From assembly GCA_015486895.1 (NCBI GenBank), contig WFQT01000165.1, positions 1-8,769 on the forward strand: 8,769 bases of DNA, read 5' to 3'. The notes beneath the pieces were generated by a model, which saw only the letters and a list, made by a program, of their open reading frames with translations, was not told where the DNA came from and did not search any database. This document shows, one piece after another, positions 1 through 6,474 of this stretch. The translations under genes and the position numbers were made by a program. Every line of letters starts with the position of its first letter. Positions within the stretch are counted from its first letter, which is position 1. Source of the stretch: Anaerolineae bacterium. GTDB taxonomy: Bacteria > Chloroflexota > Anaerolineae > JAADDB01.

Positions 1-54
1 AGGGGGCGTTTTCATCCGCTGTGGTGTGCCCGCACAGGCAGGCCACAGGCTCAT
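1..54 (-). CDS. Partial 5' end of a minus-strand gene, possibly a zinc-ribbon protein (uncertain)
   Basis: Only the first 18 codons are in the window; the gene leaves at the left edge. The start is chosen because the minus strand reads AAAGGAGTCATCATG, a near-ideal Shine-Dalgarno 6 nt ahead of the ATG at 54-52, with a TATAAT box about 55 nt further upstream. The encoded start is MSLWPACAGTPQRM..., which I do not recognise. In the neighbouring frame the same bases read CLCGHTTADENAP. Joining MSLWPAC to GHTTADENAP would give the usual opening of a bacterial zinc ribbon (C-P-x-C-G-H...), apart from Trp where the first Cys would be. This may indicate a frameshift near position 32, or chance. Function is not assigned. 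Confidence 0.35.
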   Translation of the reverse strand, partial: MSLWPACAGTPQRMKTPP

Positions 55-124
55 GATGACTCCTTTGGAAATCACCGTTGAAGTGCAATGTGAATATTGA
101 AAACAGCCATTATATTTTATCATA
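55..124 (-). promoter_or_regulatory. Putative promoter and ribosome binding site for the minus-strand gene starting at 54
   Basis: On the minus strand there is a perfect TATAAT at 114-109, with a second overlapping TATGAT at 124-119, in an A+T-rich stretch. No convincing -35 box lies 16-18 nt upstream; the best 17-nt match is TCGTCT at 137-132. The AAAGGAG ribosome binding site is at 67-61. This would give a leader of roughly 45-50 nt. The -10 box and ribosome binding site are seen directly; promoter activity is inferred. Confidence 0.35.
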
Positions 125-219
125 AGAAAGCAGACGAACGAATTCGCCGCCCGATCATTCAAACCACCCGTTCAAAAGTATCATCTAAAACCGGCGGAAT
201 TGGCGTTCTGTATTGATAG

Positions 220-510
220 CTGGAGTCTGGTAGAAATGACGGTTTAGGCTCGATCGGGCTATCTTCACCATAGATTACACAGATTGCACGGGTTAAAAGC
301 ACAGAAAGTTACTACTTGGCCCCCAACAATTGGATGCTGATGACGCTGACACACGCTGATTTTCGCTGATCTTTTCTGGTTTATTTGCTTTATCTGCGAG
401 TGTCAGCGTGAAATCTGCGGTATCTGCGTTCTATTTACTCAAGGTTGAGCAGTTATCGGATTTTAAATTTTTCATCCGGCGGCTAAAATAAATCTTACGA
501 TAGAGTTTCC
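220..510 (+). repeat. Intergenic repeat element, copy A (long form)
   Basis: The left end (220-285) matches the left end of copy B (2721-2787) at about 55 of 67 aligned columns (82%), beginning CTGGAGTCTGG and ending CACAGATT. The right end shares an identical 12-mer GGCTAAAATAAA (481-492 against 2835-2846) followed by ACGxTAGAGT. The two ends are about 195 bases apart here but only about 47 in copy B. Copy A therefore carries roughly 150 extra bases, which contain the palindrome at 343-409. There is no coding potential. It lies in the same orientation as copy B, on the other side of the ClC gene. It resembles the non-coding palindromic repeats common between genes in many environmental bacteria; the family is not named here. 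Confidence 0.65.
343..409. repeat. Nested inverted repeat (18-nt arms, 31-nt loop)
   Basis: The arms at 343-360 (ACGCTGACACACGCTGAT) and 392-409 (ATCTGCGAGTGTCAGCGT) are complementary at 16 of 18 positions, including 10 consecutive pairs at the outer end. The heptamer ATCTGCG recurs at 392, 413 and 422, and CGCTGAT recurs on the left side at 354 and 364. It could form a cruciform in DNA or a hairpin in RNA. No T-run follows on either strand, so it does not look like a standard intrinsic terminator, although it sits downstream of the ClC gene on the minus strand. Confidence 0.7.
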
Positions 511-595
511 GTGATGTTCTGTGGCTCAGTTCCATTGTTCCATGCCGTCATTTGTAAAGAAGCAGAGCTTATTTCCTGAAACGTGCCGGAAGTTG

Positions 596-2671
596 TTACT
601 CGAAAGGTGCTTTGTGACGATAAATCTCTTTCTCTTCTTTCCGCGGGCTAAAAAGTGACTGCACCTGATCCGAGGCACGGCTTTTTACTAAAACAGTGAC
701 TTTGTCACCGGGACGCAAGATTACATCGCCGTGAATAACAGCCACATTGCCTTGACGTTTTAGCGTCACCAGCAAGACGCCGGGCATGATACGGGCATCT
801 TTAATTGCTTTACCCGCAATAGGCGCGCCCGGCTGCACTGTAAGCTCGCGCACTGACATCCCGGTCAGATGCGCTAAACGCATCCTATCCGCAGCGGTAT
901 GAGCGTGCAACCGCTTCTGGATGCCGCGTTGGTAAGCGCGTACCAGGTCACCGCGGCGCAGCATTCCTAATAGCTTAGTGGGGTCCTCACGGTCTACAAC
1001 TGGCAAGCGTCCTACATCTTTTTCCCCCATAGCCCGCAAAGCATACCAAACCGGCTCGTCGGGGTAAGCAATGACCGGGTGTGTGTTTGTAATGTCAATC
1101 ACCCGGCCGGCGGGGAATTTGCCCATCGCTTTTGCCCGCTCTAAATCCGCTATCGTCACCAATCCCACAAACTGGCCTTCTCGGTCGGTAACCGGCATGC
1201 CGTGGTGGTGAGTGGTCTCGAAAATCCGTTCCAGCTCCTGTAAACTATTTTCCGGGTCTACATGCTCAATGTTCGTGGTCATCACTTCTTGCACTGTCAC
1301 GCCCTGCATCACATCAATTTCTCGTTCCCGTTGTAAGTGAATCCCGCGGCGCACCAATTTCAGCGTGTAAATGCTCTCGCTGGAAAGGATTACTGATACT
1401 AACACACTGGTAGCCGTGGCAAACATGAGGGGCAAGATCATCCGGTAGTCATTTGACATCTCAAAAACCATAATAATGGCAGTCAACGGTGCCCTGGCAG
1501 CACCGGCAAAGAGGGCTGCCATACCTGCCAGGGCATAAGCTTGATATGTACCGGTTATTGTAGGCCATAGGTGGTTTACGCCAACACCGAAAGCGCCGCC
1601 TAACATGGCTCCCATGAGGAGTGAAGGGGCGAAAATGCCACCGGAGTTACCAGAGCCTAAAGTTAGTGAAGTGCTCAATATTTTCACAAAAGCAGCAATG
1701 AGCATTACTCGCCAGAATACCTCTCCTGCCAGTGCGCTGGCGATCCACGGTAAGCCAGTGCCCAAAGAGTAGGGGGCAAAGTAGCCTACAACGCCCAGGA
1801 TTATGGCCCCGGCGGCTGGCTTCAGGTAATCGGGGAAGTGCCAGTTATCGAAGATATCTTCGGTGGCATAGAGCGCTTGCACAAAGAGATAAGCAACTAA
1901 TGCAGCTAATATCCCTAAAATGGCGTAAAGTAATAACTCCTGGGGAGAGACGAGAGAATAAGAGGGCATGGCAAAGGCTGGCGCTTCGCCTAAATAATGC
2001 CGGGCAATGATGCTGGCAGTTACCGCTGCTACTATGACACTGCCGAAGTTCGCCGTCGAGAACTCTCCGGAGATAATCTCTATGGCAAACATGGAACCGG
2101 CAATAGGGGCGTTGAATACGGCAGCAATGCCGGCTCCTGAGCCGGCGGCCACCAGTGTTTGCACCTGCTCGGTGGACATGTGCAACCACTGCCCTATAAC
2201 TGAACCCAGAACAGAGCCGATCTGGACAATGGGCCCCTCGCGGCCGGCGGAACCACCACTACCAAGACAGAATGCAGAAGCCACTGCCTTGATTAGTGCT
2301 ACCACCGGTCGCATCTTACCGTTCTTCAGGACAATGGCCATCATTACTTCTGGTACGCCGTGACCTTTGGCTTCCGGAGCAAAGAAGGTAATCAGGGGCC
2401 CAGCCGCAAGCGCTCCCAGCACTGGTATCAAGATGATGGCAAGGTGACCCAGCCCGAGTTGAAAGAGGTAATTGTAGAAAACATCAAAAAAGAGGTGCTC
2501 TAAGTAATCTAGTAGCCAGATGAAAAATACTGAGGCATAACCGGTAGAAATACCCACCAGGATGGCGGCGAAAGCCACAAAGGAGGCGGCAGTAGGGTAG
2601 GTGAGTCGTTGCCAGCCTTGCATTCTTTTCCACAGATCGGCAACAACGATACCTAACGAGCTAACCCGCAT
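596..2671 (-). CDS. ClC-family chloride channel/transporter with two CBS domains and a TrkA_C (RCK_C) domain
   Basis: Inner-membrane anion channel or exchanger, 691 residues. Residues about 25-440 are the hydrophobic ClC core. The filter motifs are KGHGVPEV (102-109), GREGP (143-147, gating Glu145), GIFAP (345-349), and a pore tyrosine Tyr435 matching Tyr445 of E. coli ClcA. After FNAP (186-189), the position of the internal proton glutamate Glu203 of ClcA is Ile199, so classical 2:1 chloride/proton exchange is doubtful. CBS domains span about 459-512 and 526-582 and usually bind adenine nucleotides. An RCK_C/TrkA_C domain (about 606-672) follows, a putative ligand-binding regulatory module. 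The ATG at 2671 has AAAGGTG 5 nt upstream on the minus strand. The gene is flanked on both sides by copies of one repeat and is transcribed away from the epimerase gene. Family assignment is firm; transport mode is inferred. Confidence 0.95.
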   Translation of the reverse strand: MRVSSLGIVVADLWKRMQGWQRLTYPTAASFVAFAAILVGISTGYASVFFIWLLDYLEHLFFDVFYNYLFQLGLGHLAIILIPVLGALAAGPLITFFAPEAKGHGVPEVMMAIVLKNGKMRPVVALIKAVASAFCLGSGGSAGREGPIVQIGSVLGSVIGQWLHMSTEQVQTLVAAGSGAGIAAVFNAPIAGSMFAIEIISGEFSTANFGSVIVAAVTASIIARHYLGEAPAFAMPSYSLVSPQELLLYAILGILAALVAYLFVQALYATEDIFDNWHFPDYLKPAAGAIILGVVGYFAPYSLGTGLPWIASALAGEVFWRVMLIAAFVKILSTSLTLGSGNSGGIFAPSLLMGAMLGGAFGVGVNHLWPTITGTYQAYALAGMAALFAGAARAPLTAIIMVFEMSNDYRMILPLMFATATSVLVSVILSSESIYTLKLVRRGIHLQREREIDVMQGVTVQEVMTTNIEHVDPENSLQELERIFETTHHHGMPVTDREGQFVGLVTIADLERAKAMGKFPAGRVIDITNTHPVIAYPDEPVWYALRAMGEKDVGRLPVVDREDPTKLLGMLRRGDLVRAYQRGIQKRLHAHTAADRMRLAHLTGMSVRELTVQPGAPIAGKAIKDARIMPGVLLVTLKRQGNVAVIHGDVILRPGDKVTVLVKSRASDQVQSLFSPRKEEKEIYRHKAPFE

Positions 2672-2720
2672 TGATACACCTTTACTCCTGGGACTTCCGT
2701 CTACGAGGCTTTCTTCAAAA

Positions 2721-2862
2721 CTGGAGTCTGGCGGAAATGACGTTTTAGGCTTGACCTAACTATATTCACCACGGATTAACACAGATTTTCCTTTGCTTTT
2801 CGACCCAAATCTATGAAGTTATGTGTTTTTCTGTGGCTAAAATAAAAAACGCTAGAGTCCAG
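2721..2862 (+). repeat. Intergenic repeat element, copy B (short form, MITE-like hairpin)
   Basis: About 142 bases bounded by imperfect inverted ends, CTGGAGTCTGG (2721-2731) and CTAGAGTCCAG (2852-2862), which are complementary at 9 of 11 positions. Inside, 2765-2790 and 2815-2840 are complementary at 18 of 26 positions, so the whole element can fold into an imperfect hairpin. It has no coding potential and shares both ends with copy A at 220-510. A small non-autonomous element mobilised in trans is one explanation; an old duplicated regulatory or structural repeat is another. No clear target-site duplication was seen. Confidence 0.6.
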
Positions 2863-2883
2863 CTCAAAGTAGACATGCCACTT

Positions 2884-2912
2884 ATCATAGCAGACCAAAG
2901 CTTAAGACACAA
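2884..2912 (-). promoter_or_regulatory. Putative extended -10 promoter for the ClC gene
   Basis: The minus strand reads TTGTGT (2912-2907), a 17-nt spacer, then TGC TATGAT (TATGAT at 2889-2884). The -10 differs from TATAAT at one base and carries the TGn extension; the -35 keeps TTG. Transcription would begin near 2876 and give a leader of about 205 nt that contains all of repeat copy B. This is motif evidence only. Confidence 0.45.
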
Positions 2913-3009
2913 ATCTCTGCCCCAGCAATTCCAGATCTGATACGGAGAGCTCCACCGCCTTCATTGGAATACTCTTTCTTCCAGGTTGTACTGTACCTTT
3001 CGCCTATAA

Positions 3010-3038
3010 TTGACTTTACATCTATTTACGTGTATTCT
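3010..3038 (+). promoter_or_regulatory. Putative sigma70-type promoter for the epimerase gene
   Basis: TTGACT (3010-3015), a 17-nt spacer, then TATTCT (3033-3038). The -35 matches TTGACA at five of six positions and the -10 matches TATAAT at four of six. Initiation would fall near 3045, about 60 nt ahead of the chosen ATG at 3105. An isolated TATAAT at 3005-3010 overlaps the -35 but has no good partner box. Confidence 0.5.
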
Positions 3039-3055
3039 GTGGTCTACAACAGTGC

Positions 3056-3083
3056 CGGGAGGCGAGGCGATATTTGCCTCCTG
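3056..3083 (+). other. Leader hairpins ahead of the epimerase ribosome binding site
   Basis: Two overlapping stems compete for the same downstream strand. CGGGAGGC (3056-3063) pairs with GCCTCCTG (3076-3083), 8 pairs including one G-U, and GAGGC (3064-3068) pairs with GCCTC (3076-3080). GGAGGC itself resembles a ribosome binding site but is far from the start. The true site, AAAAGGAG, lies about 10 nt after the hairpin and stays unpaired in either fold. There is no T-run, so it is not an obvious attenuator. The structure is seen in sequence; any role is speculative. Confidence 0.35.
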
Positions 3084-3104
3084 CACGTCAAAAAGGAGAA
3101 CGAT

Positions 3105-4022
3105 ATGCGAGTATTGGTCACCGGTGGGGCCGGCTTCATTGGGTCAAACATCGTAGATGGGTGCTTAGCAGCGGGATATGAAGTGGTTGTCGTCGACAAT
3201 CTGCACACCGGCAAAAGGAGTAATGTGGCGCCGGAAGCCCGTTTCTACGAAGTGGATATTCGCAACATCTCAGCGTTGGCAGAGGTTATCAAGCGGGAAA
3301 AGCCGCAAATTATTTTTCATGAAGCTGCCTTGGCCAATGTGCGAGAATCCGTGGAAAAACCAGACATCTATGCCGAAACGAACATCATCGGCTCCATCAA
3401 CTTGTTGGAGGTATCCCGTAAACAAGGAGTGAGCAAGGTCATCTATGCTTCCACAGGAGGTGCTTGCTACGGCGAGCCCACTTCTCTGCCGGCTACGGAA
3501 GAGCATCCTGTTAACCCGTTGGATCCATACGGTGTCAGTAAACACACCGTGGAACACTATCTCTTCCTCTACAAATACAACTATGGTCTCGACTACACCA
3601 TCCTGCGCTATCCGAATGTCTACGGGCCGCGACAAGATCCTTTTGGGGAAGCTGGCGTCATTGCTATTTTTACCCGACAGATGCTTGACAACAAGGAGTG
3701 CATTGTCAATGGCAATGGCGAACAGCAACGGGACTTCGTTTACGTGGATGATATCGTCAAGGCAAATCTACTGGCGACAGATAAAGGCTCCGGTCAAATT
3801 TACAATTTAGGTTGGGGTGAACCGGTCAGCGTTAATGAGGTTTTCTCGGCGTTAAAAGCGGCTACTGGCTATCGGAAAGAGCCTACCTATGGCCCAGCCA
3901 AGGTAGGGGAAGTCTATCGTATCTATTTAGACAGCAGTAAAGCAGGACAAGATCTCGACTGGCAGCCTCAAATTGCATTGCAAGAAGGAATTCAACGCAC
4001 GGTCGCGTTCTTCCGCAACTGA
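3105..4022 (+). CDS. NAD-dependent nucleotide-sugar epimerase (GalE-like, extended SDR family)
   Basis: Cytoplasmic enzyme of 305 residues, probably interconverting a UDP-hexose and its C4 epimer to supply sugar donors for glycan synthesis. The Rossmann motif GGAGFIG is at 7-13, and Asp31 at the end of the second strand fits NAD rather than NADP. The catalytic set is Ser116/Thr117 in YASTGG with Tyr142 and Lys146 in PYGVSK. NVYGPRQDP (171-179) and QRDFVYVDD (208-216) are typical of the family. Length is normal for GalE-like proteins. The frame is open back to 2964, but the ATG at 3105 is chosen because it has AAAAGGAG 6-7 nt upstream and the protein then begins MRVLVTGGAG, as homologues do. 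The GT4 gene follows after 62 nt. Exact substrate cannot be read from sequence; UDP-glucose/galactose or the GlcNAc and uronate forms are all possible. Confidence 0.93.
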   Translation: MRVLVTGGAGFIGSNIVDGCLAAGYEVVVVDNLHTGKRSNVAPEARFYEVDIRNISALAEVIKREKPQIIFHEAALANVRESVEKPDIYAETNIIGSINLLEVSRKQGVSKVIYASTGGACYGEPTSLPATEEHPVNPLDPYGVSKHTVEHYLFLYKYNYGLDYTILRYPNVYGPRQDPFGEAGVIAIFTRQMLDNKECIVNGNGEQQRDFVYVDDIVKANLLATDKGSGQIYNLGWGEPVSVNEVFSALKAATGYRKEPTYGPAKVGEVYRIYLDSSKAGQDLDWQPQIALQEGIQRTVAFFRN

Positions 4023-4084
4023 GAAGAAGGCAACCAGCGTGCGCAATCCAAAGCTATATAGGCCAACAGCGATAGAGAGAAACA

Positions 4085-5302
4085 ATGCGCATTGGATTAA
4101 ATGGCTGGTTTTGGGAACAAAGATCCACCGGTAGCAGTCAGTACCTTCATTACTTAGTGCGCCATTTGGTGGAAATTGCCCCTGGAAATGAGTACTTTGT
4201 TTATACACCAGCGACGATCTCGCCGGAAAAAGAGAAAGACATACCTCAGGTTAAGATCGTGCCGCTGCCAACGCCTTTTGATCACTTTTCGGAGAACCTG
4301 ACCAAAGTTTGGTTTGAACAAGTTGCTTTCCCTCGGGCTTGCCCTCATGATCATGTAGACGTGGCCCACGTGCCTTATTGGGGATCCCCTCTCTTACACC
4401 AGGTGCCCACGGTGGTTACCGTGCATGATCTAATCCCCATGCTGTTAGTGGGATACCGGGGCAGCATCTTAGTGCGAACCTACACTCAGTTAGTTTCCAT
4501 GGCAGCTAAGCGGGCAGATATTATCATCACCGACTCGGAGGCATCGCGAAGGGACATCGTCAACTACTTACAACCGGCCGGCAAAGAGATCCAAGCTATT
4601 CCTTTAGCTGTAGAAGAGACTTTCCACCCCGAGAGAAACTTGGCCACTTTGCAGCGGATCCGTGAGCGCTACCAACTGCCGGAGCGCTTCCTGCTTTACT
4701 TAGGCGGCTTCGACCAGCGGAAAAATGTAGTAACCCTCATTCAAGCCTACAAAGCAGTAATCTCTGCCCCAACGGAGCCTCTGGATGAAAACAGTGATGC
4801 CATCAAAGAGGAGACACGCGATGTAGCGCTGGTGGTGGCGGGGAAACTTCCTGCTCACCCCAGCCGCTTTTTCCCCGATCCCCGGCAAGTAGTAGCAGAA
4901 TTCGACATTACAGATAAAGTTCATTTCATCGGCTGGATCGCGGAAGAAGACAAGCCGGCTCTCTACACTTTGGCCGAGGCGCTCATTTTCCCTTCCTTCT
5001 ACGAAGGCTTTGGCTTGCCCGTACTGGAGGCAATGGCTTGCGGCACTCCTATTATCGCGGCTAACACTACCTCCCTGCCGGAGCTGGTCGGTAATGCCGC
5101 TATCCTGGTAGCGCCGCGGGACGCGGTGGAATTAGCCGAAGCTATGATTGCTATTTTGGAAGATGAGTCCCTACACCGGGAGTTGAGCTTGGAGGCATTC
5201 ACGCGGGCGAAGGCGTTCACCTGGCGACAGGTAGCAGAAGCGACGTTAGGGGCTTATCGTAAGGCGATTGACCAGTTTGCCCTCCAAGCCGGTGCTGGCT
5301 AA
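4085..5302 (+). CDS. Family 4 (GT4, GT-B fold) glycosyltransferase
   Basis: Retaining glycosyltransferase of 405 residues, likely moving a sugar from a nucleotide donor to a lipid-linked or saccharide acceptor at the inner face of the membrane. The N-terminal acceptor domain opens with MRIGLNG and an STGSSQY loop (14-20) and contains HDLIP (114-118). The C-terminal donor domain starts near LLYLGGFDQRKN (203-214, basic residues that would contact donor phosphates) and has the EX7E motif, Glu307 to Glu315 in EGFGLPVLE, followed by ACGTPII. An acidic insert of about 20 residues (228-247) separates RKN from VVAGK. There is no signal peptide or membrane helix. Only a weak GAGAG precedes the ATG, so translation may depend partly on the upstream gene. 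Pairing with the epimerase suggests a small exopolysaccharide or glycolipid unit. Donor and acceptor are unknown. Confidence 0.9.
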   Translation: MRIGLNGWFWEQRSTGSSQYLHYLVRHLVEIAPGNEYFVYTPATISPEKEKDIPQVKIVPLPTPFDHFSENLTKVWFEQVAFPRACPHDHVDVAHVPYWGSPLLHQVPTVVTVHDLIPMLLVGYRGSILVRTYTQLVSMAAKRADIIITDSEASRRDIVNYLQPAGKEIQAIPLAVEETFHPERNLATLQRIRERYQLPERFLLYLGGFDQRKNVVTLIQAYKAVISAPTEPLDENSDAIKEETRDVALVVAGKLPAHPSRFFPDPRQVVAEFDITDKVHFIGWIAEEDKPALYTLAEALIFPSFYEGFGLPVLEAMACGTPIIAANTTSLPELVGNAAILVAPRDAVELAEAMIAILEDESLHRELSLEAFTRAKAFTWRQVAEATLGAYRKAIDQFALQAGAG

Positions 5303-5338
5303 TGATAAGCCAGTAGCGATGCCGGTGGAGAGTCAGTC

Positions 5339-6472
5339 ATGAGGAGGAAGGAAAATCAGCAGCCGAGGGAGACCTTGCACAATGCCTTCGATTTAGATTT
5401 GGAAGCGCTAATAGCGGAACTTGGTCGTTTGGATGAGAAACCATTTCGGGCCCGCCAGGTGTGGCGGGGGATGTATCGACAATTGGCGGCTGATTTCCGG
5501 GAAATTCATAATCTCCCAAGATCATTGCCAGCGTTGCTCTCGGCGCACTTTACCTTGCAACCGCTACGTCCCATTGTTACCGAAGCATCTGCCGATCGTC
5601 TCACCCGCAAAGTTCTCTTTGCCCTCCCAGACGGTGCTACCATTGAAGCGGTACTCATGTTTTACGAGAAAAGGTGTACCCTTTGCGTTTCCACCCAGGC
5701 GGGATGTGCCATGGGGTGCCCTTTCTGCGCCACAGGGCTGGGGGGCTTCGTGCGTGACTTGACGCCGGGGGAAATTGTCGCTCAGGTGCTCTATTTCGCC
5801 CGTTGGCTGCGGCGCTCTCAATGGGATGGCATCCAACCCACACCGATGCCCCGGCCTACAAGGGTGACTAACATCGTTTTCATGGGCATGGGTGAACCTT
5901 TCGCTAACTACGATGCCGTCTGGGCCGCCATCCGCCGCCTTACGGATAAAGCAGGGTTCAATTTAGGGGCGCGACGCATGACCGTTTCCACGGTAGGCCT
6001 GGTCCCCGGCATTCTACGCATGGCGGTAGAGCCATTGCAGGTGAACTTGGCTATTTCTTTGCATGCGCCCAACGATTCGTTGCGAGACCGGCTTGTCCCT
6101 ATTAACCGGCGCTATCCGTTGGCCGAGCTGATAGCCGCAGTGCGACAATACATTGCCACCACAAATCGCCGGGTGACGTTTGAATACGCTATGATGCGCA
6201 CTATCAACGACTCGTTGCTGTTAGCAGAGGAACTGGCTGTCTTGTTGAGAGGAATGCTGGCCCATGTTAACCTGATTCCTCTAAACCCGGTGGCCGGGTC
6301 GCCATATCAACCTTCGTCAATGAAGCAAGTACGTGCTTTCACAGCTGTGCTGCGCCGTCATGGTGTCTCTACCACCGTGCGGCTGCGCCGGGGAATTGAG
6401 ATTGGCGCTGGCTGCGGGCAGCTCAAGCGGCAGCATGCTTTGCAGTTCAACGTACAACAAAAGGAAGTTTGA
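5339..6472 (+). CDS. rlmN: RlmN: 23S rRNA A2503 / tRNA A37 C2-methyltransferase (radical SAM)
   Basis: Dual-specificity radical SAM enzyme that makes 2-methyladenosine at 23S rRNA A2503 and, in E. coli, in some tRNAs at A37. It is 377 residues, a normal length. An N-terminal accessory domain (about 15-95) precedes the radical SAM barrel. The 4Fe-4S cluster motif is Cys123-x3-Cys127-x2-Cys130. The two mechanism cysteines are present: Cys359 in GAGCGQL, which carries the methyl group, and Cys116 in TLCVSTQ, which resolves the adduct. Glu103 in TIEAV, the GMGEP motif (183-187), and NLAISLHAPND (236-246) are also typical. A stretch rich in Pro, Arg and Trp (about 155-175) lengthens the loop before TNIVFMGMGEP. 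The ATG has GGTGGAG 8 nt upstream, 36 nt after the GT4 stop. rpe follows 2 nt after the stop. All key residues are intact. Confidence 0.97.
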   Translation: MRRKENQQPRETLHNAFDLDLEALIAELGRLDEKPFRARQVWRGMYRQLAADFREIHNLPRSLPALLSAHFTLQPLRPIVTEASADRLTRKVLFALPDGATIEAVLMFYEKRCTLCVSTQAGCAMGCPFCATGLGGFVRDLTPGEIVAQVLYFARWLRRSQWDGIQPTPMPRPTRVTNIVFMGMGEPFANYDAVWAAIRRLTDKAGFNLGARRMTVSTVGLVPGILRMAVEPLQVNLAISLHAPNDSLRDRLVPINRRYPLAELIAAVRQYIATTNRRVTFEYAMMRTINDSLLLAEELAVLLRGMLAHVNLIPLNPVAGSPYQPSSMKQVRAFTAVLRRHGVSTTVRLRRGIEIGAGCGQLKRQHALQFNVQQKEV

Positions 6473-6474
6473 GA

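Larger units (their letters stand above)
55..595. other. 541-base intergenic region
   Basis: No open reading frame with a plausible ribosome binding site or recognisable protein lies here. From left to right it holds the leader and promoter of the minus-strand gene (55-124), a nondescript stretch (125-185), a possible left-end fragment of the repeat (186-210), repeat copy A with its nested palindrome (220-510), and about 85 bases downstream of the ClC stop codon in which I see no clear hairpin followed by a T-run. No tRNA cloverleaf was noticed. Confidence 0.7.
2672..3104. other. 433-base divergent intergenic region
   Basis: This region separates the leftward ClC gene from the rightward epimerase gene. 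It holds the ClC ribosome binding site (2677-2683), repeat copy B (2721-2862), a leftward extended -10 promoter (2884-2912), a rightward -35/-10 pair (3010-3038), and the epimerase leader with overlapping hairpins and AAAAGGAG (3092-3098 region). I see no protein-coding gene; the in-frame extension of the epimerase frame back to 2964 crosses the proposed promoter and is not used. Confidence 0.7.

Noticed and set aside
220..510. CRISPR array or tandem repeat array
   Set aside because: The ATCTGCG units are only 7 nt, irregularly spaced (21 and 9 nt), and embedded in a palindrome. There are no regular repeat-spacer units and no cas genes.
3005..3010. Perfect TATAAT as the epimerase -10 box
   Set aside because: The only TTG-type -35 upstream (TTGTAC at 2986-2991) is 13 nt away, too short. 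TTGACT with TATTCT at 17 nt fits better.
2964..3104. N-terminal extension of the epimerase frame (47 more residues)
   Set aside because: The extension crosses the proposed promoter, has no ribosome binding site at 2964, and precedes the normal Rossmann start MRVLVTGGAG, which has its own AAAAGGAG.
3270..3728. 152-codon open frame on the minus strand
   Set aside because: Shadow of the epimerase gene in the opposite strand; no recognisable protein features.
5293..5315. Hairpin overlapping the GT4 stop codon (CTGGCT 5295-5300 with AGCCAG 5308-5313) as a terminator
   Set aside because: Short stem with no T-run after it, and rlmN starts 23 nt later with a good ribosome binding site.
6469..6474. 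TTG start for rpe overlapping the rlmN stop
   Set aside because: The ribosome binding site AAGGAAG is only 1 nt from it but ideally spaced from the ATG at 6475, and homologues begin near that methionine.
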